Assembly: GCA_013076295.1 (NCBI GenBank)
Contig: RQOL01000828.1
Location: 5,773,840-5,837,839, forward strand
Direction: 5' to 3'
DNA length: 64,000 bases
DNA from: Sanderia malayensis
Lineage: Eukaryota; Cnidaria; Scyphozoa; Semaeostomeae; Pelagiidae
Shown here: piece after piece, positions 44,159 to 54,000 of the stretch
How the letters are laid out: each line of letters begins with the position of its first letter
Numbering within the stretch: position 1 is the first letter of the stretch
Program-made: the position numbers and the translations under genes
The notes under the pieces: generated by a model
What the model saw: only the letters and a program-made list of their open reading frames with translations
The model's database searches: none
What the model was told of the DNA's origin: nothing

Positions 44159-45467
44159 TGCGCGCGACGAAGGAGCGAGCTTACTAATTTACTGTACGTT
44201 CGAGTTTCCGGTTGTCTGTCATTCGCACTTCTTTGATAAAATTGCCGCGGAAGTGTTTATTTACTTCCTTTGAAACGGGAACATGCTCAAGCGGAAATGG
44301 TTGAAAACTGAAGAAAACGTAATTGTGGTTGTCTTGTCCCTTTTTGCACACTGAATTTAAAGTTTGCAGTTGTTGGACTCGGTTATTTACGCGTATATTT
44401 AAATTTTGTTTCAACGATGAAACTAGTACAATTGCAAATGTCCTTTGTTTATTGCAAAAAAGGCAAAGGACCAGTCATTGAGTGAAATACTGCAGGAGAT
44501 ACTGCAGGTACTTGGTTTGGCCCATGTCGATGTGGGTGGTTTAGGTGATTGCTTTTTTAAGGCAGTGTCCCACCAGCTTCATGGTGCACCAGACATGCAC
44601 AAAAATCTTTGCCTAATAGCAATATCGCATGCTGTCAAATCCTGCTCTCTATGAGCAAACTGTTGCTGCAAGTGGTTTTGATTTGGAAACGTATTTGGAA
44701 CGTATGTCTATTGAGGATACTTGGTGTGACAATATCATCATACAGACAGTTGCTAACAGTCTGTCCTGTGTAATCTACATAACCCATGCGTTTAGGTCAT
44801 CAGAACAACCTATTTTAGTTGTGCCTGTTAATGAATGCAGAGAAAATGTAGTTTTTAAGGCTTTACACAAGAAATCCATTATCTTTCTATAGTTTCTGAC
44901 GTGACACCTCAATCTGGAATTTCTGTGCGGAATAACAAAACAAAATATCTTAAAGAAACATTTAGAAAAGTAGATGCTAATTTGATTCAAATGTTAAATG
45001 AAAACAATTTTCAGAGCTTTATTCCAAAAGAAGCGAAGTCAGTTACTCTCAAGCAAAAGGCTTCAACTACTCAAATGGTAAAAAAGGGCAAAACGAATAA
45101 CCAGTCTCAGAGCAAAGAAAACTTTTATTCAATTTGACCTGAAATTCAGCCAAAAGCTCGAAGAAGAGCAGTGGGTCAGTTATTTTTCCATGTTAAACTT
45201 TATTGTCTTTAATAAAATTACAGCTCGAACCTATAAATTATCTTTTTCTTCTCAGTATTTTCTTGCAAACAGAGTGGATTCACAGGACAAAAATGATTTC
45301 TCCTTTCTGCCAATTTGCTATAGTTTTTGAATTCTGGTATCCTAAAGAATAGTACCTAATATTTTATTAGCAATGGCAATAAACCCAATTACTCTTTTTC
45401 CCCTGATATTCGACTGATATTTGCTGATACAGATGCGCGCATGTATTAACTGTAAGTTACTGCTAGT
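44159..45467 (+). mobile_element. 1.3-kb insertion carrying an OTU protease gene relic
   Basis: Present in the 5' LTR and absent from the 3' LTR, so it inserted after the BEL element. Ends are TGCGCGCGACGAAGG and GTTACTGCTAGT, with at most a 2-bp duplication (GT). No TIR is evident; TGCGCGC recurs near the right end (45434). The superfamily is unknown. OTU proteases ride in some Helitrons and other elements, but the ends here do not fit a Helitron well. Confidence 0.65.
44445..45137 (+). pseudogene. OTU-family cysteine protease, frameshifted
   Basis: Frame 1 (44445-44654) has GGLGDCFFKAVSHQLHG: Asp and Cys of the OTU catalytic site. The frame then shifts (~44640) to 44629-44892 with YLERMSIEDTWCDNIIIQTVANSL, the conserved OTU middle. 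A second shift (~44870) leads to EIHYLSI, which holds the catalytic His, and then a Lys/Gln-rich tail to 45137. Known function of the family: cutting ubiquitin or ubiquitin-like chains. The catalytic residues survive, but two frameshifts (or unseen introns) break the reading frame. Confidence 0.75.
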
Positions 45468-45608
45468 CGTAGTAATAGTCTTGGCGAGCTTCCGCACACG
45501 CCTTGGGTAGTATAAAAATCATTGTAGTAATATTGTAAATCAGTTGTTTCTGTAGATATTTGTAAGGAGTGTGTTTTCTTTGCTTCCGACCTCAAACTCT
45601 ACAACATA

Positions 45609-45625
45609 TGGCGCCCAACGTGGGG
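45609..45625 (+). promoter_or_regulatory. BEL primer-binding site, tRNA-Lys (CUU)
   Basis: TGGCGCCCAACGTGGGG, 2 nt after the LTR, is the complement of the 3' end of animal tRNA-Lys-CUU including CCA (CCCCACGTTGGGCGCCA), as I recall it. Confidence 0.8.
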
Positions 45626-45626
45626 C

Positions 45627-46059
45627 AAATCCAAGCCTCTCATCTATACATAAGCTCACATATCTGATTAATTCACTGGAAGGACAGGCCTTTAAAGCCT
45701 TAGAAAGTCTAGAAATTTCTGAAAGAAATTACGGACATGCGGTTGAAACACTACGAAATCGATTTGGCAACGAACAACAAATCATCAGCGCTCATATGCA
45801 ACAATTACTAAATCTTCAAGGACATCCCAATGAATCAGTAGCACAGTTGAGGTTTATCTACGACAAGATCAATGTACACGTTCGGGGGCTTGAAGCCCTA
45901 GGAATGTCGTCAGAAAGATATGGAAGTCTGTCTAAGGAAATCTCAATTCAAGTGGCTAGAAAAACAAGAGAGCGAATTTGGAGCATAGATGAAATCATGG
46001 ACATAATTAGATCCGAAATAGAAGTCAGAGAAATGAGCCTAGCAGTCACGCCCGAGCAG
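45627..46059 (+). pseudogene. gag: BEL Gag fragment (DUF1759 region)
   Basis: Open frame with HKLTYLINSLEGQAFKAL, ISAHMQQLLNLQG, VHVRGLEALG and a RSEIEVREMS end, all typical of the BEL Gag core. It starts only about 40 nt after the primer site, so the usual N-terminal part of Gag is missing. It is cut at 46059 by Gypsy-2. The codon at the cut continues in frame into the protease at 49448 (Glu-Gln | Lys-Lys-Phe-Asp-Ser-Gly), so the Gag zinc knuckles were lost before Gypsy-2 arrived. Confidence 0.85.
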
Positions 46060-46343
46060 TGTAGCGTGGCTGGGTAAAGCAGGTATAACTCAAGAGAACA
46101 CAAGATGTTGCTTGCTCGAGATCAATCATTCAACTAAAATACTATTTTAATTTTACCTAAGTTAAACAATCATATTATGACACATCAATCAATAGTGACA
46201 GCAACAACGGATATAATATAGACAAACGACACGGTCACAAGTACATCACGGGAAAACAATATAACTAACACGAACATGATTCTACTTCTAATATATTAAT
46301 ACAGACATGATACAATTTATACTTACGCAATCATAATATTACA
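46060..46343 (-). repeat. Gypsy-2 3' LTR
   Basis: 284 bp, read on the minus strand from TGTAATATTATGATTGCG to CCAGCCACGCTACA. A purine tract AAGGGAGGGG lies on the minus strand about 13 nt before it (46356-46366). Confidence 0.9.
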
Positions 46344-46396
46344 TCTTACAAGTTACCCCTCCCTTACAAGTTGAAAAACGGAAAAGTATGCATGCA

Positions 46397-47953
46397 TTAA
46401 TGTGCCACAACATTTCCAAAGCGAATGGGGGGATTAACGACCTGTCGGAGAAAAAGGGGTCTGTTGGGCCTGGCAGCACCACCTCCAATATCCTTTTGGT
46501 TCCCAGCTTCTGGATCGACTTCGGTCTCTACAGTTTCAGAAAGGGTAATGCCTGGGGTTTCTGGCCCTGGATGGACTGGGATACCTTGACTTAAGGGTAG
46601 GACACAAGGCTTCAAGAGATTATGATGCGCAACAAGAGATTTTCCCATGGACGATATGCTAACCGGTAATTAACCCCATCTCTTGACTGTATTCTGTAAG
46701 GGCCAGTCCATCGTTTACCAAATTTCCAATGCTTGGGGCGCCAAAGCCAGACCGTCTGTCCTGACTCAAAGGGCTGCCAGTTTCTCTTACTCTTGTTGTC
46801 GTACTGGGAAGCTTGCTTAGTTCTAGCATTGACTAAATTACGCTGTGCAAGTTGATTCGAGTGGCTAAGAGCTTTCCTCAATGACTGACTATAATTTCCC
46901 TGGCTGGTAGGATTTCGTAGGGGAACACCCAACTCAACTTCGATAGGCATTCGAGCTGGGCGTCCAAATACCATCTCATAGGGAGAAATACCTGTTGACT
47001 CGTGAACACTTGTGCTATAGGCGAAGACTGCTTGGGCTAGCCAATCATTTCAATCGACAGTATGTTCTGAAACAAAGCTAGATATGATACTTTGAAGGGT
47101 ACGATTTTGTCTCTCTACAAGTCCATCACATTGAGGATGGTAGGCAGTGGTACGGGTCTTTTTGGTGCCCATCAAACCATATATTTCATGCATTAGTATG
47201 CTATCAAAATTGTGACCCTGGTCGGAATGGAGAACTGTAGGTGGGCCAAAACGAAAAAAAACATGAGACACAAGAATATTAGCTACAGTCGACGCTTTCT
47301 GATCGGGAATAGGGAATGCTTCACACCATTTGGTGAAGTGGTCCATGAGCACAAGTATGTGTTTGTTGCCGCGTGATGTTTCCTTAATAGGCTCCATATA
47401 GTCCATAGCCCAAAAAACAAATGGCTCGCTAATCTGAATTGGTTGTAAAGGGGCCTTGGTGTTGTGTAGATTCTGCTTAATTTGGCTACATTCAGGACAG
47501 CTTTGAATAAATGATTTAAGTATGCATTTGAGGCCAAAAGAACCGCTCTTTAACCCTGCAAATAGTGCGAGTAATACCCATGTGACCCCCAGAAGGGCCA
47601 CTGTGTAGACTATGGAGGACACCATTTACTAAGTTTTGGGGCACAACAACAACATTATTGGGAAAAGAGCTATCAGGGTCTATTGACTTCATTAATAAGC
47701 CACGATCCACAAAAAGTTGGTCCCAACAGGACCAATATGACGACAAGTGTTGATGTTTCGACCACACAAATGATGGAGGCCGAGGAAAGCCCTGTTCTTT
47801 CATTTCAATGACCTTCAAAATATTGGGGTCTTGGTGTTGAACGGTGTACAAATCTGTGTCTGGGATAAGACCAACAAAGCAGTTGACACAACCAGGAAAT
47901 GAGAACTGGAAGACCGCTGCACCAGCAACGGTTGTCCAGTAATAGATAAACAA
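46397..47953 (-). pseudogene. pol: Gypsy-2 pol remnant: integrase and C-terminus
   Basis: Three frames on the minus strand: 47953-47516 (IPDTDLYTVQ, GHMGITRT, ERFFWPQM), 47625-47050 (CPECSQIK, WAMDYM, HSDQGH, GLVERQNR; all three integrase acidic residues present), 46974-46397 (PARMPIEVELGVPL, GPYRIQSRDGVNYRL). At least two frameshifts and a stop after SEHTVD (47050) break it. It cannot act alone. Confidence 0.88.
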
Positions 47954-47974
47954 GTGTTGGAACTACTTCAAAGT

Positions 47975-48212
47975 AACGGTGGGACAATGTTTTGCTGTGT
48001 ACAGCTCTGAAAAATGCGTTGGAAAGCATCAAAACTCAAAATAGATTGCATTGACCCTGTGTCAACAAGAGCTGATAACTGTACACCAGTAAAATTACAA
48101 GAAACAAGGGGTTGGCAAGGAACTAGGGCACGTGGGGCAACAGAAGTAGTTCCAAAAGCAAAAGTAGTGGGATGCTCATCACTCCAACCTAATAGTGAGG
48201 CATCCCCTGAAA
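47975..48212 (-). pseudogene. Gypsy-2 protease fragment
   Basis: In the -1 frame relative to gag, the minus strand reads GWSDEHP, then QLSALVDTGSM with the aspartic protease DTGS, then a TGA stop at about residue 85 of pol. The ITGQPL motif follows. After ~47890 the sequence jumps to the pre-integrase region, which marks the deletion junction. Confidence 0.8.
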
Positions 48213-48219
48213 TTTTGAA
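48169..48219 (-). promoter_or_regulatory. Gypsy-2 gag-pol frameshift structure with decayed heptamer
   Basis: Outer stem 48206-48200 (GGGATGC on minus) with 48175-48169 (GCATCCC); inner stem 48198-48194 (TCACT) with 48183-48179 (AGTGA); 10-nt loop; 1-nt and 3-nt joints. This is the same geometry as Gypsy-1. The aligned slippery site is T TCA AAA (48219-48213), one T-to-C away from a functional TTTAAAA. Confidence 0.75.
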
Positions 48220-49136
48220 GGAAACTTACGATCTGGTTGTTGACGTAGATCAGATTTTGGCTGAGATGAATCAAAGTTATTCGCACAGTTCTGTGGATGA
48301 TGGCCCCAGCCATTGCAAAGGGTACATTTCGGCGCTCTTTGACGTTTGTGGCAATTCCGGACGATATGACCAGGTTCACCACAGAAGAAACAGCAAACAG
48401 AAGAACCAGGACGACGAGGAGGTATGACAAAAGATGGTTGACGAGTAGCTGATGACGAAATTGCAGCGATCAAACTAGCTTGTCCTTCAGCGAGCTTGCT
48501 CAGTTGGCCAGTAACGTTATCCAGCTGTAATTGTTGTTGTTGTGGCTGTTGTAGTTGTTGTTGCTGGGACACAGGTTGATCCGCCAGGGCCAAGGGGCGA
48601 GTGGCAACAGCGGCACATGCAGTGGCAGGGCTGGTGGGCAACCGTTGGAGGGAACGAAACCGCTGAGCAAATGACGTCATTATGGCCAAGGTTGGCGTGG
48701 GATCAGATTCTAACAATTTCAATTGTAGTTCTTCTGGCAACCCTTTAAAGAACTGTCGGCGTAGTAAGGCATCAAAAGCCTGTCCAGATAAATCCGGTTC
48801 AGCGTTCCGAAGTGATTCTTTCAAACGCCAAAGGAAGAGCGTGGGATCCTCTGCGGGGCGAAGGCGATGGTCTTCAAACTCTCGATAATACCTCTCACGG
48901 TCAGTTGGAGGGCAAAAACACCTGTGCAGGCTGGCGATCAAGCTGTCCAGAGATGTTTTATCCCAATCTGAGAGGGTTTCATAGTATGTGGCGGCCGGAC
49001 CATCGAGAAAGGCTGGAAGCTTTAGGAGTTGTGTTTCGGTATTCCATTTGTTAGCGGCAGCACATCGCTGAAACTGACGAATCCAGACCCCAAAATCCCC
49101 AGAAGTAAAAGGAGTTGGTAAAATGCTTGAAGCCAT
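48189..49136 (-). CDS. gag: Gypsy-2 Gag
   Basis: 315 residues from ATG at 49136, chosen because it lies just after the primer region and aligns with the Gypsy-1 start; the frame is open further upstream into the LTR. Core motif LRPAEDPTLFLWRLK, then a Gln-rich region, then zinc knuckles CCFFCGEPGHIVRNC and CTLCNGWGHHPQNC. It ends in a TAG inside the frameshift stem-loop. Gag could still be made, and might act in trans with an intact relative. Confidence 0.92.
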   Translation of the reverse strand: MASSILPTPFTSGDFGVWIRQFQRCAAANKWNTETQLLKLPAFLDGPAATYYETLSDWDKTSLDSLIASLHRCFCPPTDRERYYREFEDHRLRPAEDPTLFLWRLKESLRNAEPDLSGQAFDALLRRQFFKGLPEELQLKLLESDPTPTLAIMTSFAQRFRSLQRLPTSPATACAAVATRPLALADQPVSQQQQLQQPQQQQLQLDNVTGQLSKLAEGQASLIAAISSSATRQPSFVIPPRRPGSSVCCFFCGEPGHIVRNCHKRQRAPKCTLCNGWGHHPQNCANNFDSSQPKSDLRQQPDRKFPSKFQGMPHY

Positions 49137-49158
49137 ACCTGTGCTCCTGTCACCAATT

Positions 49159-49443
49159 TGTAGGGTGGCTGGGTAAAGCACGTATAACTCAAGAGAACAC
49201 AAGATGTTGCTTGCTCGAGATCAATCATTCAACTAAAATACTATTATAATTTTACCTAAGTTAAAACAATCATAATATGACACATCAATCAATAGTGACA
49301 GCAACAACGGATATAATATAGACAAACGACACGGTCACAAGTACATCACAGGAAAACAATATAACTAACACGAACATGATTCTACGTCTAATATATTAAC
49401 ACAGACATGATACAATTTATACTTACGCAATCATAATATTACA
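49159..49443 (-). repeat. Gypsy-2 5' LTR
   Basis: 285 bp, the upstream LTR in the minus orientation. The adjacent AATTGGTGACAGGAGCA (49158-49142 on minus) is the primer region shared with Gypsy-1. Confidence 0.9.
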
Positions 49444-49447
49444 GCAG

Positions 49448-50516
49448 AAGAAATTTGACTCTGGAAGTCAGAAAAGTTACATAACAGAAGATTTAGCAAG
49501 AAAGCTTAACTTGCCTGTTAAGAAAACAAGTAATTTAAATCTAAACACGTTTGGTTCGGAAAATTATGTCAAGAAAAGTAGCAAACAGGTTACAGTAAGC
49601 TTAGAAATAGGGGATGAAGTTCTTCCGATAACAGTGCATAGCCTGCCACAGCTTTGTTCTCCAATCACGACGCATATTAATACTAACGCTTATCCGCATT
49701 TGCAAGGTATCAAGCTCGCTTGCGACGCAACAAATAGTCCTAAATCAGTCACTATGATTATCGGTGTAGACTATTACTATAGTATTGTTCTTGGAGAGAT
49801 CAGAAAAGGCAGTTCAGGTCCAGTAGCGTTACAGAGTAAACTAGGCTGGTTATTGTCCGGACCTACCTGTGTTGAATACGAAAACAATAATTGCTCTAAT
49901 GTCATTACTAGTCTTGTTATAGAAGTTTTGCCCCCAACAGAAGAAATTGTTAACGAGAATCAAGAAATTGTCGAATCTTTAGGCAAATTTTGGAAACACG
50001 AAGCCTCAGGGCTAACATTGCCACACGAAGACGAAATCACGAAGAAGAAGATATTCGACATACGAAAAAAGGATGGAAGGTACGAGGTAAGCCTTCCTTG
50101 GAAGGAGAATATTATAGAACCGTTAACCTCTGATTTAGATTTATGTCGTGGTAGATTAACGTCCTTGTATAACAAATTAAAGCTTAAACCAGATCTTTTA
50201 CAACAATCTGATGATATTTTTCGAGATCAACTTGCTTCAGGCATAATTGAAAAAGTAGCCCCCGAGGAGGAGAATAAAGACGGAGCTCATTTTTTGTGTC
50301 ATTTCGGCGTAGCCCGTAGCGATAGAGAAACAACGAAGTTACGCATTGTTTTTGATGGTTCGGCAAAATCGAATGATTCGTCGTTGCCGCTTAACGATAG
50401 ATTAGAAATAGGAACCAATCATATGTCGTTACTATTCGATACTTTAGTTCGTTTCCGTACACACCCTTAACCGCAGACATTGAGAAAGCATTCTTACAAG
50501 TCGGTATCAATGAGTC
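49448..50516 (+). pseudogene. pol: BEL protease and first half of reverse transcriptase
   Basis: Protease core FDSGSQKSYI at the start (Asp-Ser-Gly), then IIGVDYYYSIVLGE and the GPVALQSKLGWLLSGP motif typical of BEL protease-RT linkers. RT begins around GVARSDRETTKLRIVFDGSAK. A frameshift near 50468 separates this from LTADIEKAFLQVGI, which runs to the transposon insertion at 50516. Confidence 0.88.
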
Positions 50517-50835
50517 TAGACAGGGAATTTATCATAACATTCTAGCAAATCGGGTAACGGAAAATCTGAAGGCAGTTCTGGTATCTGTGAGGGAAGGCGG
50601 TCATTTTAAGCCTTGGGAACATTCTGGCAAATTAGCCATTGTGACGTAATCGATGACGTCATGTGACCACGGTCACAAGAAATCCGACCTCCAAATATCC
50701 GACCCTTGATTAGTTCATTGGAAAGAGTATCAAAAAGCGAACAAATAATTATAAAACACTAATATAATTTGACTTATATTTCGAGAGATACGGCCATTTC
50801 AAAAGTGTCAACAAATTCAAAATGGCGGATAGCAA
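50517..50835 (+). repeat. left TIR of Academ-like transposon
   Basis: 319 bp from TAGACAGGG to GGCGGATAGCAA, the inverse of 56480-56797. It contains a CRE-like TGACGTCA (near 50653) and GTGACCACGGTCAC, a short palindrome. Confidence 0.92.
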
Positions 50836-51006
50836 AATTCTGCTCGATTCAGATATCTGAACCGAATTAAACGAATGGGGGTTTATTAATGCAATAAAAC
50901 ATCATTATTAATGCAATAAAACAGTTAAATAATGAACAAAACATTTAAATGGAAGCTACTGACCTGAAATTAATGCTAAGTATAAAGACCAAATTTGATT
51001 GTTACG

Positions 51007-54000
51007 TTATGGAAGCCATTCATCCAAGGAATCGTCACTTGAAGAGAAATCAGATACTTCCCACACACTTTCTTCATCATAATAATAAAAAAATTCTGGC
51101 TCTTCTGTTCTGCTTACTGCGCTTTCCTTATCACCCTCATCACTTCCGTCGTACATTTCTACATCTGTGCCTACTTGCTTGGGCAAAACAATGTGACTCG
51201 CTTCGAACTTTCTTTTCCTTCTTGGTCTTTTCTTTTGCTTGTTGCTACCATCATCACTCATTTCCGAATCTGCTTCTTGTGGGTCTCGCTGCTTATCCCC
51301 CAACTTCTTTGGATTCCTATTCAATGACAGAAATGGGGGCAATTGTTTCCCTTTAAACCAAACAGGCACAACAAGCTGGGCTTCTTCATCCCATTTCCAC
51401 CCATTCATTTCCATTGAAGCATCTGGCATCATCATTTCCGCGCAGCGAAGCCAGTGAAATAGCTGGTAATTTGCTCTTTTGATTGCTTCTTCAGCTGAAT
51501 CTGGATCCGGAGGAATGGCACTTGACGACTTCACTTTCAATTCTTTGTAAATACGCAATCGGGTCGTGACATACGTTTCAGTTGTCTTTCCATTGTAGAA
51601 CACGGTTCTAATGAACTCCTTCACTTTTTCTAATTCAGACACTTGGATAGTTGTTGCTTTTCCTAACCCTTCTAATAGACGACATTTTTCTGGTGCGTTA
51701 AGCAACTTTTTCAAAACTTTAACTTTTCCAACCTTAAAAAAGTAGGACGTTGTGTCGCATCCGGACAGAGCATGGATTGCTGGCAAGACATTGCACATGT
51801 CAGGTCCGATAGCATCGCAGATTCCTCCTATGTCAACAAACTTGTCATTATCATACTTTAAAAGCCACTTTCTTGTTATGTCTAGCTTGCTAAATGCCCA
51901 TACAAGAAGTATCAGGACATCTGTGTCTTTCGAAACTACGACCGTGTCTGTATCTGCTAAAGATGCGTGTAGAACAAGGCGCGTGTCTGCTTCCTCGTGA
52001 TTGCATTCATGAAGAACTTTGGAGCTGTTTCTGTCAATAACACGAGTGAGTGACCCTTCTGTCATGATGAATGGCTGCTGCAATCACCTTCTTCCTTCTT
52101 CACTTTGAATGTAATTGAAGATTAATTTTATCAGCTCTTCTTTGTTTTTTCCATTCTGTAAAAACTCATTCCAATTTGCTCCCTGGGGCATGTGCTGATC
52201 GAAACCTTCTAGCCTGACAGTTAATCCTGTCTCTCCACGAGCTTTTCTTGTGCTGCTCTTTACACTTCGCTCCCTATACGTATCGTTGATCATCCCAACA
52301 ACAGATGGTGTTGACCATTCAGGTGGCCGCAGAAAACGAAGCAAACCGATAATCCACTCCCGGTAAGTTTTTTTAGATTTCAATGTTCTTACTGCTGCAA
52401 GTCCATCAACGAACCATGCTGCATTTTGGGAGGAGTGCTTGTTGACAATTTCGATTTGGAGATCAATAGATTTCGTAGCGAGGCTTTATCTGACTGTCGA
52501 AGTGAACCATCGGGATTGGCTAAAGCAAGGGGAACTGATGTGATAGGGAAGCAAAAAGAATCCTCCAAACTCGTTGCTTTCGCTAAAATGAGGCCAAACG
52601 CCTGGCAATCTTCTTTTAATACTGATACGGCTTTCATGGGTGGCTTTTTCTTTATTATTCCAGTGTTGAGCTTGATTTTCTTTATTGGGTCATAGAAGCT
52701 TTGCCTGTGGCTCACAAGTCTGTCAGAAACAAAAGCTTGGAAGGCAACACTTCCAACATCGTGAGCTTTCAGCATATCCTGAATAACGGATGCACTAATT
52801 TGAGCACCGGAGTGAAAACATTTTGGAGCTTCAGCCGAAAAAGGATCCGTCCCATAGCCTTGCAATACCGATTTTAATTTAGATACATGTTTGTCGTGCA
52901 AACGCCTGCCACTGTTCGTCGTTTCTTTATGCTTGGAGGAAAATTTGATTTGGAGCTGCTTTCTCAACGCTATTCTCAACATGCTGTGAATATGGATCGT
53001 ATGCACCCATGTGTTGACCGTGCCAAGACTTGTACTAAAGCCTGATCTGAAGGGTCCAGCAGTACCTTTGGTCTCTTTATTAAAGAGCTCGGTAATTAAG
53101 TCGCCATGTATCGTCGAGAATGCACCACCAGTAATACTTCCGCCGTGTCCTTTCGCTTGCAAGTCGTGAAATGCAGGATGCTCTTTCCTTTTGAGTTCTT
53201 GGAGACTTACATGCTGGAAACTGCAGTAGCGGGCGTAGTTTTGGTGATCAAAACCAAATGCTAGGGAAATCATCTCTCGCTCTGCTACCAAATGTCTCTC
53301 TATGTTGCATTCCCGAACTGACGAAATAAGAGCAAGCATCACTGATACATCTTTCAAATATTGCACTGTGAATTGGCCATCACTTCCTTCTTCATGATAT
53401 AGAACTCTTTTCCACAAGACAGCGAACTGGGGCAAGTCCATTAAGGCACTCATCGTGGAAGGAGACGGTTCTTTGCGCAGTGCTGTTATTGCCGACATAA
53501 TATCACAATCTGTTTTCGAGTGGCCATCTAAAAAACAATATATACAACACACATGTAAGGTATAAGAAATCTTGAATTTATTGTCAAATATGAAGTGGAT
53601 ACGAACAATGACACTAACCTGTAATTTTTTCTATCCGAAACTGTACAAGCGCATCAAAACATTCTTTGTGCAGCCGCATGCTCCGAAAATAGTGTCTCCC
53701 TTCAAAAGCTGAGTCAGCCGAGCCTGGGGCGATAACTTCTGCATCAATGCACCACTCCTTGATTCCTCTACAGCTATACCGTTTGAACAAAAGTCTCTGC
53801 GCTACGCGAACCTGATGGAATCCCCCCATAAGAAGCACAACACGTTTGTACAGTTCAGGGTTTTTCCACATGATGGCACACAGCTTAGAATATACCATCT
53901 GATCGGAATGGACAAACATGTATGGTATTTCCGGCTCTTCTATCATATCCAGCAGAAAATCTAAGTAATATTTACATACGGGGAACTCTGGCGGGTGAGG

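Larger units (their letters stand above)
44115..45606 (+). repeat. BEL 5' LTR, split by an OTU-bearing insertion
   Basis: 44115-44158 plus 45468-45606 together match the 182-bp 3' LTR (60043-60224). The insertion point is after CGTATTGT. The second part ends CTCTACAACA. Confidence 0.9.
46060..49443 (-). mobile_element. Ty3/Gypsy element, minus strand, internally deleted (Gypsy-2)
   Basis: 3384 bp. LTRs 46060-46343 and 49159-49443 differ at about seven positions and one indel by eye. Target duplication GCAG (46056-46059 and 49444-49447). Gag is open. Pol keeps part of the protease, then jumps to the region before integrase, losing reverse transcriptase and RNase H (~2 kb). It is related to Gypsy-1 throughout (shared GWS-EHP protease leader, HMGITRT, PARMPIEVEL) but is a separate family with unrelated LTRs. 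Confidence 0.92.

Noticed and set aside
44159..45467. Helitron as carrier of the OTU gene
   Set aside because: CTAG before T at the right end looked suggestive, but there is no 5' TC after A, no clear 3' hairpin, and a possible 2-bp duplication.
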